Assembly (NCBI RefSeq): GCF_022711995.1
Contig: NZ_JALAHI010000015.1
Coordinates: 1 to 44,789 of the forward strand
DNA: 44,789 nt
Direction: 5' to 3'
From: Enterococcus sp.
GTDB taxonomy: Bacteria > Bacillota > Bacilli > Lactobacillales > Enterococcaceae
Positions 34,021-44,713 of the stretch are shown piece after piece (the first letter of the stretch is position 1; each line of letters opens with the position of its first letter). The notes beneath the pieces were generated by a model, which was not told the origin of the DNA, ran no database searches, and worked only from the letters and a program-made list of their open reading frames with translations. The translations under genes and the position numbers were made by a program.

Positions 34021-34950
34021 ATGATGTATGTAGGATTTGATATTGGCGGCACAACAATCAAATATGGGGTTCTTGATGAAACAGGCGCCATTCTGGAAAA
34101 AAATATACTCCCGACAAACTACGATCCCCAGTCTTTCTATCAAGATTTAACGACCATTATCAGAGAAGCGCAGAGCCGCTACTCGATCACAGGAATTGGC
34201 ATCAGTGCGCCGGGCATCGTGCAAAAAGACGGCTTGATGCTGACCGCTGGCGCCATAAAACCATTGTATGGCGAAAATTTCAAAACCACATTAGAAGAAC
34301 GCTGTGGTTTGCCAGTTTCTGTCGAGAATGATGCCAATGCCGCCGCCATCGCAGAAAAATGGATCGGCAATGCCCAATCCTTCTCCAACTATCTTTGTCT
34401 TGTCTTAGGAACTGGCGTTGGCGGAGGAATCGTGATCAACGATCAAGTGTATCGCGGTGCCCATGGTATGGCGGGGGAATTTGGCTGGATGGTGATCGAC
34501 GCGTTACCTAAGACAGGGAATAGTGAGGAAGTTTCCATCAATCGTAAAGCCGCAGTTGTTGATGGCTTAGTCCGAATCTACAATCAAAAAGGCAGTCAGC
34601 TAACGGAATTTCAAGCGACGACAGATGCGCGAGAAATTTTTCAGCGGGCACAGATGGGAGAAGCATTAGCAGAAGCAGTGACCCAACAGTTCCTAACCGA
34701 TTTGTCCGTCGGGCTGATCAATTTAATCAGTTGTTTCGATCCAGAAGCCATTTTGATTGGCGGTGGTATCAGTGCCAACCCATATTTCTTTGAACGACTG
34801 CAGCAGACATTAACAACTGTCGAAACACAACACGCTGCCATCAACTATTTACGGGGAAAAACAATTGCTCCCGTGTTGCCTGCCAAATTGCAAAATGATG
34901 CTGGATTGATTGGCGCAGTTTATCAGATTCATCGGCAACTGACTTGCTAA
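34021..34950 (+). CDS. ROK-family sugar kinase, BglK-like
   Basis: 309-residue kinase. The N-terminal phosphate motif is FDIGGTTIKYG, then GIGISAPG, LPVSVENDANAAA with the catalytic Asp, GTGVGGGIV, AGEFGWM, and NDAGLIGAVY at the end. The Cys-rich Zn motif of glucokinase and NagC-type ROK proteins is absent. Together with SAPG, AGEFG and NDAGLIGAVY this resembles Klebsiella beta-glucoside kinase BglK, which makes cellobiose 6-phosphate with ATP. Its place before an RpiR regulator, a PTS IIC and a GH1 enzyme fits beta-glucoside use. Glucose or another sugar as substrate is still possible. Confidence 0.82.
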   Translation: MMYVGFDIGGTTIKYGVLDETGAILEKNILPTNYDPQSFYQDLTTIIREAQSRYSITGIGISAPGIVQKDGLMLTAGAIKPLYGENFKTTLEERCGLPVSVENDANAAAIAEKWIGNAQSFSNYLCLVLGTGVGGGIVINDQVYRGAHGMAGEFGWMVIDALPKTGNSEEVSINRKAAVVDGLVRIYNQKGSQLTEFQATTDAREIFQRAQMGEALAEAVTQQFLTDLSVGLINLISCFDPEAILIGGGISANPYFFERLQQTLTTVETQHAAINYLRGKTIAPVLPAKLQNDAGLIGAVYQIHRQLTC

Positions 34951-34998
34951 ATCATGGTATACTCGTCATATACTCTGATGAGATAGCGAGGAAGATTT

Positions 34999-35754
34999 AT
35001 GGCCGTTTTTCAGCATTTGAACTTAAACAAATTGTCTTCAGTTGAACAAGAGATTTATCGTTTTATCGTCAATAATTTAGAAAAAGTCCCCTATATGCGG
35101 GTACGGGATATTGCAGATGATGCCCACGTTTCTTCCACATCGGTCTTTCGTTTTGTTCAAAAAGTCGGATTCGATTCATTCCCTGAATTTCGCTTTTATA
35201 TCAAGACCCATTTGGAAAAAGTCCATTATGAAGAACATCAAAAACAGTTGTCCCTTGAAGAACGGATTCATGGATTGAATATGACGATTTTTCATCCCGA
35301 TGTGGAATACCAAATTAAGAAGATGGCGCAAACGCTGCGAGAAGCAGATTGTATTTTGTTTATGGGGATGGGAGCATCCGGTGCCATTGCGCAATACGCC
35401 GCCCGCAAGCTCGCTAATATTGGTTATTTCTGCATCAGTATCGATGAACTGACGTATCCGATCCGTAGTTTCTTGCGAGCCGATCAAAAAAACGTTCTGG
35501 TCTTTTTGAGTGTTTCCGGTGAAACAAAAGAATTGATCGAAGTCATTACTGGACTAGCCAATAAAGCCATTGCTCAAAAGTATTGCATTACTCAAAATAA
35601 AGACAGCTCACTCGCCCATTTGTGCGACTATTCCATCGAATATGCCGTCAAAGAAGAGCGCAAAGAGATCTTTCTCGATTTAACTAGCCAGCTCCCAGCC
35701 ATCGCCATCGTGGAAACACTGATCGGCTATTTACAAGATGAGCCAACGTCCTAG
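34999..35754 (+). CDS. MurR/RpiR-family transcription regulator
   Basis: 251 residues. N-terminal RpiR helix-turn-helix (about 1-75; RVRDIADDAHVSSTSVFRFVQKVGF), then a SIS domain (about 105-235; LFMGMGASGAIAQYAARK and FLSVSGETKELIEV) that binds a phosphosugar. It likely controls the adjacent kinase and the PTS IIC-GH1 pair, responding to a phosphorylated sugar. It is 48 bases after the kinase gene. Confidence 0.88.
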   Translation: MAVFQHLNLNKLSSVEQEIYRFIVNNLEKVPYMRVRDIADDAHVSSTSVFRFVQKVGFDSFPEFRFYIKTHLEKVHYEEHQKQLSLEERIHGLNMTIFHPDVEYQIKKMAQTLREADCILFMGMGASGAIAQYAARKLANIGYFCISIDELTYPIRSFLRADQKNVLVFLSVSGETKELIEVITGLANKAIAQKYCITQNKDSSLAHLCDYSIEYAVKEERKEIFLDLTSQLPAIAIVETLIGYLQDEPTS

Positions 35755-35765
35755 GAATTAACCAG

Positions 35766-35867
35766 CACAGAAAACAACTGACCCCGAAGAATGCACCACC
35801 AAAAGGCGATTTTTTAAGCAGCCTTTTGGCAAGCCTACCCTCGTCTGTTGTATTCTGTGTTTTTTTT
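35766..35867 (+). terminator. Nested hairpin terminator, intergenic repeat type
   Basis: CACAGAA (35766-35772) pairs with TTCTGTG (35853-35859), followed by eight T. Inside are ACAAC/GTTGT, CGA (35785-35787)/TCG (35841-35843) and CCAAAAGGC (35799-35807)/GCCTTTTGG (35821-35829). It ends the kinase-rpiR unit and shares architecture with 707-805. Confidence 0.8.
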
Positions 35868-35926
35868 GTAACCGCTTGTTCCCTTCATGGAATAAATTTC
35901 TTCCTGACAGAATATGGTTCTAAAAT

Positions 35927-35965
35927 CGAATGCGCTTACTTTTTTCGACAACCATTCGCTATAAT
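35927..35965 (+). promoter_or_regulatory. Promoter of PTS IIC-GH1 with a possible cre
   Basis: A perfect -10 TATAAT lies at 35960-35965. The -35 is weak (TTACTT, 35936-35941). GAATGCGCTTAC overlaps that -35 and matches cre with two deviations, a fit position for CcpA repression. Confidence 0.5.
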
Positions 35966-35997
35966 AAGGCCATCAAATAGAGAAAGGTGTTCCTGTT

Positions 35998-37308
35998 ATG
36001 CAAAAATTTAATGATCTACTAGACCGGTCCTTGGTTCCAATTGCTACTAAATTGAATAACCAGCGGCATGTCGCAGCCATTCGTGACGCATTTATGTTGA
36101 TTTTCCCGTTGACGATTTCTTCTTCGTTAGTTATTTTGGTCAACAACATCTTATTTTCAAACGATAGTTTTATCGTGCAATTATTTCAACTCTCAAAAAT
36201 TTTTCCTAATCTAGAAAGTGCCCAGCAAGTATTGGCGTCTGTTGCCAACGGAACCATCAATATCATGAGTCTCTTCATTGCTTACTTAGTCGCACAGATT
36301 TTGGCAAAACACTTTGATGCTGATGCGACATTAGTTGGGTTGACCAGTATCGCTGCGTTTATGATCTTATACCCAACTTCTTTTGCTGTTGATGGGGTCA
36401 ATGCTATTTCCACTCAATATTTAGGTGCCCAAGGTTTATTCGTGGCCATGATCGTTGCTTGTCTGGTAGGAGAATTCTTGCCAAAACTATTCAAAGTCAA
36501 ACGATTGCAGATCAAGATGCCCGATATGGTACCACCGGCAGTCTCCCGCTCGTTTTCTGGTATGATTCCTATCGTGATCGTCGTAGCAGTTACTGCATTG
36601 ATCAATTTCTTGGTATTAATGATTGCGCCAGAAGGCATCAATGAATTGATCTACAAAGGGATCCAAAGCCCATTGCGTGATTTAGGCGGTAATGTCGTTG
36701 GGGTCTTGATTTTAGCCTTCTTACAAACATTGCTCTTCTCCATCGGGATTCACGGACCAAATACACTGAATGCCGTTCGTTCTGCAATTTTTACCGAACA
36801 AGATTTGGCTAACTTAGATTTCATCAACCAAGGCGGTTCCTTATGGGATGTCCCTTACAAAGAAACATGGGGTGTATTGAACGATATGTTTGCCAACATG
36901 GGCGGAACGGGAATGACGTTAGGTCTGATCATTGCGATTTTCATTGCTTCAAAACGACCGGAACAACGGGAAATCGCTAAGATGTCCTTAGTTCCCGGCA
37001 TTTTCCAAATCAATGAACCAATGATTTTTGGGTTGCCGATCGTCTTGAACCCAATTATGATCATTCCCTTTATTTTGACGCCAATGGCGAATATTTTAGT
37101 GGGTTATTTTGTGACCGTGGTTTGGCCGATCATGCCGACACCAGCAATCGGCGTGCCTTGGACCACACCGGGGATCATCAACTTGTTCCTAGGGACAGGC
37201 GGAAATGCGGTGGCCGCAATCGTTGGTGTGGTCTGTCTGGCGATTTCCGTATTGATCTACTTACCATTTGTGATCGCTTCAAACCGTTCACAAAAAATCG
37301 AAGCGTAA
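35998..37308 (+). CDS. PTS lactose/cellobiose-family EIIC permease (second)
   Basis: 436-residue membrane permease with about ten hydrophobic segments and family motifs SIGIHGPNTLNAV and IFQINEPMIFGLPIV. It should import a beta-glucoside with 6-phosphorylation. No EIIA or EIIB is encoded beside it, so it must borrow them, possibly EIIB from 821-1132. It is 19 bases before the GH1 enzyme gene and co-transcribed. It is paralogous to the permease at 1157-2488 but clearly diverged. Confidence 0.9.
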   Translation: MQKFNDLLDRSLVPIATKLNNQRHVAAIRDAFMLIFPLTISSSLVILVNNILFSNDSFIVQLFQLSKIFPNLESAQQVLASVANGTINIMSLFIAYLVAQILAKHFDADATLVGLTSIAAFMILYPTSFAVDGVNAISTQYLGAQGLFVAMIVACLVGEFLPKLFKVKRLQIKMPDMVPPAVSRSFSGMIPIVIVVAVTALINFLVLMIAPEGINELIYKGIQSPLRDLGGNVVGVLILAFLQTLLFSIGIHGPNTLNAVRSAIFTEQDLANLDFINQGGSLWDVPYKETWGVLNDMFANMGGTGMTLGLIIAIFIASKRPEQREIAKMSLVPGIFQINEPMIFGLPIVLNPIMIIPFILTPMANILVGYFVTVVWPIMPTPAIGVPWTTPGIINLFLGTGGNAVAAIVGVVCLAISVLIYLPFVIASNRSQKIEA

Positions 37309-37315
37309 CTTTTAG

Positions 37316-38764
<1,449 letters not shown>

Positions 38765-38783
38765 CCACGGCTGATATCCTCTA

Positions 38784-38831
38784 AAAAAAGCGACCACCTA
38801 AAAGATATTTCTTTCAGGTGGTCGCTTTTTT
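38784..38831 (+). terminator. Strong terminator after the GH1 gene
   Basis: AAAAAAGCGACCACCT pairs with AGGTGGTCGCTTTTTT around a 16-base loop. A and T runs make it active on both strands. Between it and the end of the ula operon, 38832-39005 holds only AT-rich sequence. Confidence 0.93.
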
Positions 38832-39005
38832 ATGGGTTCTTATTTGATTTCCTTTCCGTTTTTTCGTTTATCATAGCAAGAGAAAACGGTTTAAATACGT
38901 CGTTTCAAATAAGCAGCTGATGATTCGTAGTTGTCTCCATTTGTCTATTTAAATGAAATTTCTATCCAACAACTAAAGATAAGCAAACTCTTTTGATCCT
39001 CTTCT

Positions 39006-39713
39006 CTATCCTTGTCCATAATAAGCCTGTGCTCCATGTTTTCGATAAAAATGTTTATCTAATAGATAGGAATCAATTGGCTTGATTGACTGCGCCAATA
39101 GCTCAGTCCCCATTGCCATCGCCGCCACTTCCTCAAGAATGATACTGTTTTGTACTGCTTGTTCTACCGTTTTCCCCCAAGTAAAGGGACCGTGTCCATA
39201 TACGATGACTGCTGGACACGCAGTTGGATCAATCTGTCGCTTTTCAAAAGTTTCACTGATGACATTGCCAGTTTCTCGTTCGTAGTGTGATTCAATCTCT
39301 GACTGTCTTAACTGTCTTGTACAAGGTACCGGGCCATAAAAGGTGTCGGCATGAGTCGTTCCGTATGCTGGAATGTCTCGTCTTGCTTGTGCCCATTTAA
39401 CCGCATTTGTTGAATGAGTATGAACCACAGCATTCATTTCTGGAAATTTCTCATATAAGACAACATGCGTTGCTAGATCAGATGAGGCCCGTAATTGGGA
39501 CTGATCGATAGGGTTTCCTTTTAAATCAGTCACAACCATATCATCAGCGGTCATTTCATTGTAAGCTACTCCACTTGGTTTAATGACTATTATTCCGTGT
39601 TCTCGGCTGATTTCACTGACGTTCCCCCAAGTTAACTTAACCAATCCGCTTTTTGGCAATGACAAATTTGCTTCATAAACTCGTTGCTTCATCGCTTGAA
39701 TCGTTGCTTCCAT
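39006..39713 (-). CDS. ulaF: L-ribulose-5-phosphate 4-epimerase
   Basis: 235-residue Zn-dependent class II aldolase-fold epimerase giving D-xylulose 5-phosphate, the exit to the pentose phosphate route. It shows the family motifs KLTWGNVSE, IKPSGVAY, the Zn site HTHS, and the later YGHGPFTWG with a third His. It is the last gene of the ula operon. Its ATG lies 41 bases inside ulaE, with AAAGGAGG 12 bases upstream, longer than usual spacing. An araD or sgbE assignment is excluded only by context. Confidence 0.92.
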   Translation of the reverse strand: MEATIQAMKQRVYEANLSLPKSGLVKLTWGNVSEISREHGIIVIKPSGVAYNEMTADDMVVTDLKGNPIDQSQLRASSDLATHVVLYEKFPEMNAVVHTHSTNAVKWAQARRDIPAYGTTHADTFYGPVPCTRQLRQSEIESHYERETGNVISETFEKRQIDPTACPAVIVYGHGPFTWGKTVEQAVQNSIILEEVAAMAMGTELLAQSIKPIDSYLLDKHFYRKHGAQAYYGQG

Positions 39714-40566
39714 CGAGGTATCCTGCCTCCTTTAGTTTAGGTAGTAAAAATGTTTTTGCTTGTTCAATCTCAGCAATTGGATCATCACATGATTCACTCC
39801 ACATCTCCACTACAAAAGAACCATTGTAATTTAATCTTTTAAGGGTACGCAGACATCCTTCAAAATCGACACATCCATCGCCAAATGGAACTTCTTTAAA
39901 CTTACCGCTAAAATTATTGGTTACTGATAGCGTATCTTTCAGATGAATTTGAGTAATTTCTCTTATTCCTTTTTCTAATTCATAGCCAACATCATTTTCC
40001 GGCCAGGCAGAAAGATTACCAATATCTGGGTACACCTGAAGATATGGTGAAGGAATCTGTTCTTTGATTTTAAGGTATTTAGTAATGGAATTAATAAAAG
40101 GATCATCCATAATCTCAATGGATAAAACTACGCCTTTTTCTGAAGCAAGAGCAACCGCTTCTTGCAAGTTTTCAATGAATAAGGCTCTGCTTCGTAAGCT
40201 TTTTTCTTCATAATAGACATCATAGCCTGCTAGTTGAATACAGCGAATACCTAAATCGGAAGCTAAATTGATCGCTTTTTTCATGATCGACATAGCCGTT
40301 TTCCGTTTTTGCTGGTCAGTAGATCCAAGAGGATATCTGCGATGAGCGCTTAAACACAAAGACAATATCTTCACTCCAGTTTCATAAATCGCTTCAACCA
40401 CTTCTTTACGTTCAGCTAGAGTCCAATCCAAACGCTTCAAGCGGGCATCTGTTTCATCAATGGATAATTCTACAAAGTCAAAACCTAATTTTTTGGCGAA
40501 TAATAAGCGTTCTCGCCAATTTAAATCTTTTGGTGTAGCTTTTTCGTATAATCCAATCATACTCAT
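39673..40566 (-). CDS. ulaE: L-ribulose-5-phosphate 3-epimerase (L-xylulose-5-phosphate 3-epimerase)
   Basis: 297-residue TIM-barrel epimerase turning L-xylulose 5-phosphate into L-ribulose 5-phosphate. Features are GLYEKATPKDLNW at the start, FVELSIDE, the metal Glu in LSIEIMDDPF, Asp in VYPDIGNLSAW, His in IHLKDT, and the final Glu in VVEMWSE. This is the normal UlaE/SgbU pattern. It lies one base after ulaD and overlaps ulaF by 41 bases. Confidence 0.92.
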   Translation of the reverse strand: MSMIGLYEKATPKDLNWRERLLFAKKLGFDFVELSIDETDARLKRLDWTLAERKEVVEAIYETGVKILSLCLSAHRRYPLGSTDQQKRKTAMSIMKKAINLASDLGIRCIQLAGYDVYYEEKSLRSRALFIENLQEAVALASEKGVVLSIEIMDDPFINSITKYLKIKEQIPSPYLQVYPDIGNLSAWPENDVGYELEKGIREITQIHLKDTLSVTNNFSGKFKEVPFGDGCVDFEGCLRTLKRLNYNGSFVVEMWSESCDDPIAEIEQAKTFLLPKLKEAGYLDGSNDSSDEATSL

Positions 40567-40567
40567 C

Positions 40568-41209
40568 TTAATTACCCCAAATGCGTCTTATTTCTGCTTG
40601 AAAAGCTTTTGCTGCTTGCTTCGGATCATTTTCAGCGGTGATACCCCTACCTGTAATAAACGTATCCACATCAATTCCTGCAAATAGTTTTAGCGTATCA
40701 ACACTTAAACCGCCTGTCACGGAGACGCGAAAACCCATCTCTACCAATTTTTTCACTTTTTCTAAATCTTTTGTTCCCCAGGTTTCTCCAGCCAAGAGTG
40801 CATCGCGGCTTTGATGATAGATAACTTGAGAAATCCCAGCATCTAGCCATTGTTGTGCTTGATCAAAGGTCCAGTCGCCATACAGCTCTACTTGAATTTC
40901 CTTTATTTCTTTTGCGGCGGCTTTCATTGTTGGAATCGTTGCTGCACAGATAACTGTCATATAATCTGCTCCCGCATCAGCGCAGTTCTTAGCTACCGTC
41001 CCACCAGCATCTGCACATTTCGTATCTGCGACAATCTTTTTATCTGGATACAATGCTCTAAAATACCGTAAAACTTTTTCACCTTCTTGCAACAGTAAAA
41101 TCGTTCCTGCTTCAATAATATCCACTACATCCCCCACATGTTTAACATCAGCTAAAGCACTGGACAGTTCAGAATGATCACAGGCAATTTGTAATTTGGG
41201 AAGACTCAT
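40568..41209 (-). CDS. ulaD: 3-keto-L-gulonate-6-phosphate decarboxylase
   Basis: 213-residue orotidine-decarboxylase-fold enzyme forming L-xylulose 5-phosphate. Family motifs are IACDHSEL, IIEAGTILL, the Mg-site VADTKCADAGGT, and VTGGLSV with TGRGIT for phosphate binding. The ATG at 41209 follows AAGGTGAG and is preferred over a GTG three codons up. 62 bases separate it from ulaB. Confidence 0.93.
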   Translation of the reverse strand: MSLPKLQIACDHSELSSALADVKHVGDVVDIIEAGTILLLQEGEKVLRYFRALYPDKKIVADTKCADAGGTVAKNCADAGADYMTVICAATIPTMKAAAKEIKEIQVELYGDWTFDQAQQWLDAGISQVIYHQSRDALLAGETWGTKDLEKVKKLVEMGFRVSVTGGLSVDTLKLFAGIDVDTFITGRGITAENDPKQAAKAFQAEIRRIWGN

Positions 41210-41271
41210 TTTTCTCACCTTTTTCTTTCAATTTGTTCAATGACTTGCAAAATTACTCGATTTCCTGACTT

Positions 41272-41565
41272 TTACGAATCGAGCAAGCCTGCTTCGCGAG
41301 CTCGTTCTGTAATTTCTTTTGGCGACATAACATTTTTAACCCCAATAACGGTTACTCCCTTATCTTTTGCTTGATCAAACATATGAATGAAATTCATAGG
41401 GGTAAACACCACGTCATAGTTTTTTGCCGTACTTTTTCCTTCTGAAATTGCACAGTGATGAATCATCGTGATATTGATTCCTTCTGCCTTCAATGCTTTC
41501 TCCACGCTACGCATCATCATTAAACTTGTTCCAGATCCATTTGCACATGATACCAATACTCTCAT
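41272..41565 (-). CDS. ulaB: PTS L-ascorbate EIIB
   Basis: 97-residue EIIB. The active Cys lies in LVSCANGSGTSLMM at the N-terminus, typical of the ascorbate family. It phosphorylates ascorbate entering through UlaA. It is placed 37 bases after ulaA. Confidence 0.92.
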   Translation of the reverse strand: MRVLVSCANGSGTSLMMMRSVEKALKAEGINITMIHHCAISEGKSTAKNYDVVFTPMNFIHMFDQAKDKGVTVIGVKNVMSPKEITERAREAGLLDS

Positions 41566-41602
41566 TTGTTTTTCCTCCTAAAGTCACTAGTAAATTTAAG
41601 TT

Positions 41603-43075
41603 TTATACTTCTTGCTGTTTTTTCACGTAAGCATCATAATCATCTACAATTAAGAAATATCCTTCTGGATTTTTTCTGTATTGCAACTGAGGAATGATCA
41701 ATAAAAGCACAACCACTAATACTATTCCAACAATACCCAGGAATTTCATCAATACCGTAAAGAATGGCCATACTGTCGCCCAGTCGAACATTCCTAAGTA
41801 ACCACCATATTGTGATAGACCTACCCAAGTAGCAATTAATGCAGAGCCTCCAACTTGAATGATCCCAGATAGAAATGGGAAAATACAAGCAGCTTTGATC
41901 CCGCCGCGATTATTAGCGAATACAGCAATGGCAGCATTATCAAAGAACAATGGAATAAATCCAGCTATGACAATCGTTGGTGATTTTAAAAGAATCAGTA
42001 TTCCGATCATCAAAAATTGTCCTAATGCACCAAATAAGAAACCGACTGTCACTGCATTTGGCGAACCAAATGCAAAAGTTGCAGCAATATCAATTCCCGG
42101 CACAGCCCCTGGTAAGATCGTGTTCGAGATTCCTTGGAAAGAATCTGTCAGTTCAGAAACAAAGGTACGTACACCTAATTGTAAAATTGCTAAATAGACA
42201 GCAAACATCAAGGATGTTTGAAGAATATAGAACAAGAAGCTTTGTCCTTCAACCATAAATCCTGCAGAGATCAAATAATCTTGACCTAATGTTAGTAAGA
42301 TAATGCCAAAGAAAAAGAGCATCAAAATTGATGTGGACACCATATTTTCATTGAATATTGACAAGAAACCAGGCATCTCTATATCCTCTAATTTGCGATT
42401 CGATTTGTTTTTCTTGAATCGTTCGGATAATCGAGAGAAAAAGTAAACCCCAAACATTTGCTGATGCGCAATTGCAAACCCAGCTCCCTCTGTTAAATCC
42501 TGACAAATTCCTACCGTTAAATTAGAACCTACTGCCCAATAACAGCCTAAAATCAACCCCATCACTAGTAGAACTTCAATTCGGCCAAATTCTGGAAAAC
42601 AAAAGAGCAGTAACCAAAATGCAGTTGCAGCCTGCTGTACCTGCACATTTCCGGTTGTGAACACTGCTCGCAGCTTCGTATATTTTTTGAAACGAACGAG
42701 CAAAATATTAAAGATAAAGGCAATCAACAATAAAAGCATCGTATCCCCAAATGTTCGGCCAAAAGTTTCTTCGATTCCAGCAGTGATCGCATTTTGACCA
42801 AAATAAGGATCGGTTACCATCGCATCTAATTCAAACCGTTCTTTTAAACCTACTAAAATTGGTCGAAAATTGTTAACAAGTCCGCCTGATCCAACCGTTA
42901 AGATCAAATAACCAACCGTTGCCTTTAAAAAACCCGCTACACATTCATAAAATGGACGTTTCAACAATAGATAACCGATCAATACAATAAATCCAATTAG
43001 AAATGCTGGTTGCATCAAGATATTTTGTGCAAAATAATCCCATGCGCTAAGTAAAAAATCTAGTACCTTCTCCAT
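41603..43075 (-). CDS. ulaA: PTS L-ascorbate EIIC permease
   Basis: 490-residue membrane permease with about eleven hydrophobic segments. Family features are the long AFLIGFIVLIGYLLLKRP start, TVGSGGLV, ATFAFGSPNAVT and the closing KNPEGYFLIVDDYDAYV tail. It carries L-ascorbate with 6-phosphorylation under anaerobic or low-oxygen growth. It begins one base after ulaC ends. Confidence 0.94.
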   Translation of the reverse strand: MEKVLDFLLSAWDYFAQNILMQPAFLIGFIVLIGYLLLKRPFYECVAGFLKATVGYLILTVGSGGLVNNFRPILVGLKERFELDAMVTDPYFGQNAITAGIEETFGRTFGDTMLLLLIAFIFNILLVRFKKYTKLRAVFTTGNVQVQQAATAFWLLLFCFPEFGRIEVLLVMGLILGCYWAVGSNLTVGICQDLTEGAGFAIAHQQMFGVYFFSRLSERFKKNKSNRKLEDIEMPGFLSIFNENMVSTSILMLFFFGIILLTLGQDYLISAGFMVEGQSFLFYILQTSLMFAVYLAILQLGVRTFVSELTDSFQGISNTILPGAVPGIDIAATFAFGSPNAVTVGFLFGALGQFLMIGILILLKSPTIVIAGFIPLFFDNAAIAVFANNRGGIKAACIFPFLSGIIQVGGSALIATWVGLSQYGGYLGMFDWATVWPFFTVLMKFLGIVGIVLVVVLLLIIPQLQYRKNPEGYFLIVDDYDAYVKKQQEV

Positions 43076-43552
43076 CTAATCCCTTCTCTCCTTTGATTCA
43101 TCATACTTTCTCATTACGGACTCAAAATCTGCCATCGTATGAACGGTCATCAAATCTTCAATCACTCCTTCTCTCATCAACAGTTCTGACAAGTTTGCAA
43201 TATTTTCCATATGTGCTTCCGGATTTTTTGCAGCTAGCATGAAAAACAATTTTGCATCTTTTTCTGAATTACCTTCTTCAAAAGAAATATCGGTTGGAAA
43301 AATCGTCAAACCAATACCCGTTCCTAAAACCCCTTGACTTTCCGCAGAAGAATGCGGCATCGCCACATTAGGGACGATGACAATATAAGGGCCAAAGGCA
43401 CGAACGTCTCGAATGACATCCTCGATATATTGGTCTGAGATCAGCTCTTTCTCTTTTAAAACTTTTCCACTTATTCGAATGGCTTCCTCCCAATCTTTTG
43501 GTTCTTGATTGGTAATGTTTATCAAATCATTGTCGTAAAAATACTGCAGCAT
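43076..43552 (-). CDS. ulaC: PTS L-ascorbate EIIA
   Basis: 158-residue EIIA with the phosphorylated His in VPNVAMPHSSAESQG. It hands phosphate to UlaB. AAAGGGG lies ten bases upstream of the ATG. The first 14 codons and the ribosome site are repeated in inverted form at 44714-44789. Confidence 0.92.
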   Translation of the reverse strand: MLQYFYDNDLINITNQEPKDWEEAIRISGKVLKEKELISDQYIEDVIRDVRAFGPYIVIVPNVAMPHSSAESQGVLGTGIGLTIFPTDISFEEGNSEKDAKLFFMLAAKNPEAHMENIANLSELLMREGVIEDLMTVHTMADFESVMRKYDESKERRD

Positions 43553-43586
43553 CCAATTGTATCCCCTTTCAATTCTTTCAGTAAAA
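43511..43586. repeat. Inner arm of right-end inverted repeat (ulaC start)
   Basis: These 76 bases hold the ulaC ribosome site and first codons. They are exactly reverse-complemented at 44714-44789. This is the authentic copy, since it fits the ula operon. Confidence 0.95.
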
Positions 43587-43615
43587 GCAATCTGCCAATA
43601 AAAAATGAATCTGTT

Positions 43616-44680
43616 TTACAAAAACGATGGGAACGGCGTGTCATTATCAACCACAAAGGCGTCTTCAAACCCACGGTAGAAGTTAAATTCTAGATCATCT
43701 TTATTCGTTGGATAAGTGAACTTGCCACCTACTTGCCAAATATAGGGTTTGAACTTATACTGCAACCGATCTTTCTTAAATTTCCAAATCTCGGTAATTT
43801 CTTTTGGATCGGCCATAAAGTTTGACCAGATATCATAGTGAACGGGGATAACAACTTTAGCATTCAACGATTCGGCCATCCTTAACATATCCACTGAAGT
43901 CACTTTATCTGTGATTCCGCGAGGATTCTCTCCGTAAGCCCCTAAGCAGACATCAATCGTGTACTGGTTGCCATGCTTTGCAAAGAGATTTGAGTAATGA
44001 GAATCTCCCGCATGATAGATTGTCCCACCAGACGTTTCAAACAAATAATTCACAGCAATCAAATCCATGTCCTGAGGCATTTTTCCTTTCAACTTCACTT
44101 CAGGATCTTCACAAGTAACCAATGCAGTTCGATCAAAAGCTTCTAATGCACGCACTGTCACACTTCCTACTTTGATTGCATCCCCTGGTTTAACAACAAC
44201 AGTTTTCTCTTGTGGGATTCCCCAACGAAGCCATGTATTTACCACTTCTTGAGGCCCAATAAACTGTGCTTCTGGACAATTTTGATGAACGGCTGCTGCA
44301 GTATTGATGTCCAAATGATCTGAATGGATGTGCGTTACGATTAACGCATCCACCTGCTTGATTGCAAAGGGGTCAATGACAAAAGGCTGTGTCCTCAAAT
44401 TCGGTTGCATTTTTTGAACGCCACTCATGCGCATCATTTGATGTCCTTTTTTCATTTGTCCATTTCCATGCGTTCTTTTTCCTGTACCACACCATAAATC
44501 ACATAAAATATTCGTTCCTTCATGGCTCTTTAGCCAAATTCCAGTGCAACCTAACCACCAGATTGAAACGGTGTTCTCAGCTACTTGCTCTTGTTCAATT
44601 TCTTCATTTAAGTAGGTCCCCCACTCTGGAAAGGTTGATAACACCCATTTTTCTTTCGATATTTCGTTTACATTGGCCAT
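43616..44680 (-). CDS. ulaG: L-ascorbate-6-phosphate lactonase
   Basis: 354-residue metallo-beta-lactamase-fold hydrolase that opens ascorbate 6-phosphate to 3-keto-L-gulonate 6-phosphate, the first catabolic step. The metal motif is [10 protein letters not shown], followed by [10 protein letters not shown] and the late His in VIPVHYDIW. Length is as for E. coli UlaG. First gene of the operon seen here. GGGAGG precedes the ATG. Its promoter would lie beyond 44713, where the sequence is replaced by the inverted copy, so regulation cannot be read. Confidence 0.94.
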   Translation of the reverse strand: MANVNEISKEKWVLSTFPEWGTYLNEEIEQEQVAENTVSIWWLGCTGIWLKSHEGTNILCDLWCGTGKRTHGNGQMKKGHQMMRMSGVQKMQPNLRTQPFVIDPFAIKQVDALIVTHIHSDHLDINTAAAVHQNCPEAQFIGPQEVVNTWLRWGIPQEKTVVVKPGDAIKVGSVTVRALEAFDRTALVTCEDPEVKLKGKMPQDMDLIAVNYLFETSGGTIYHAGDSHYSNLFAKHGNQYTIDVCLGAYGENPRGITDKVTSVDMLRMAESLNAKVVIPVHYDIWSNFMADPKEITEIWKFKKDRLQYKFKPYIWQVGGKFTYPTNKDDLEFNFYRGFEDAFVVDNDTPFPSFL

Positions 44681-44713
44681 TTTTGTTCCTCCCTTGTACT
44701 AATTATGATTTGA

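Noticed and set aside
38832-39005. Additional terminator or small gene after the ula operon
   Set aside because: Only a weak 7-base stem with a long loop is present, and no open frame with a ribosome site.
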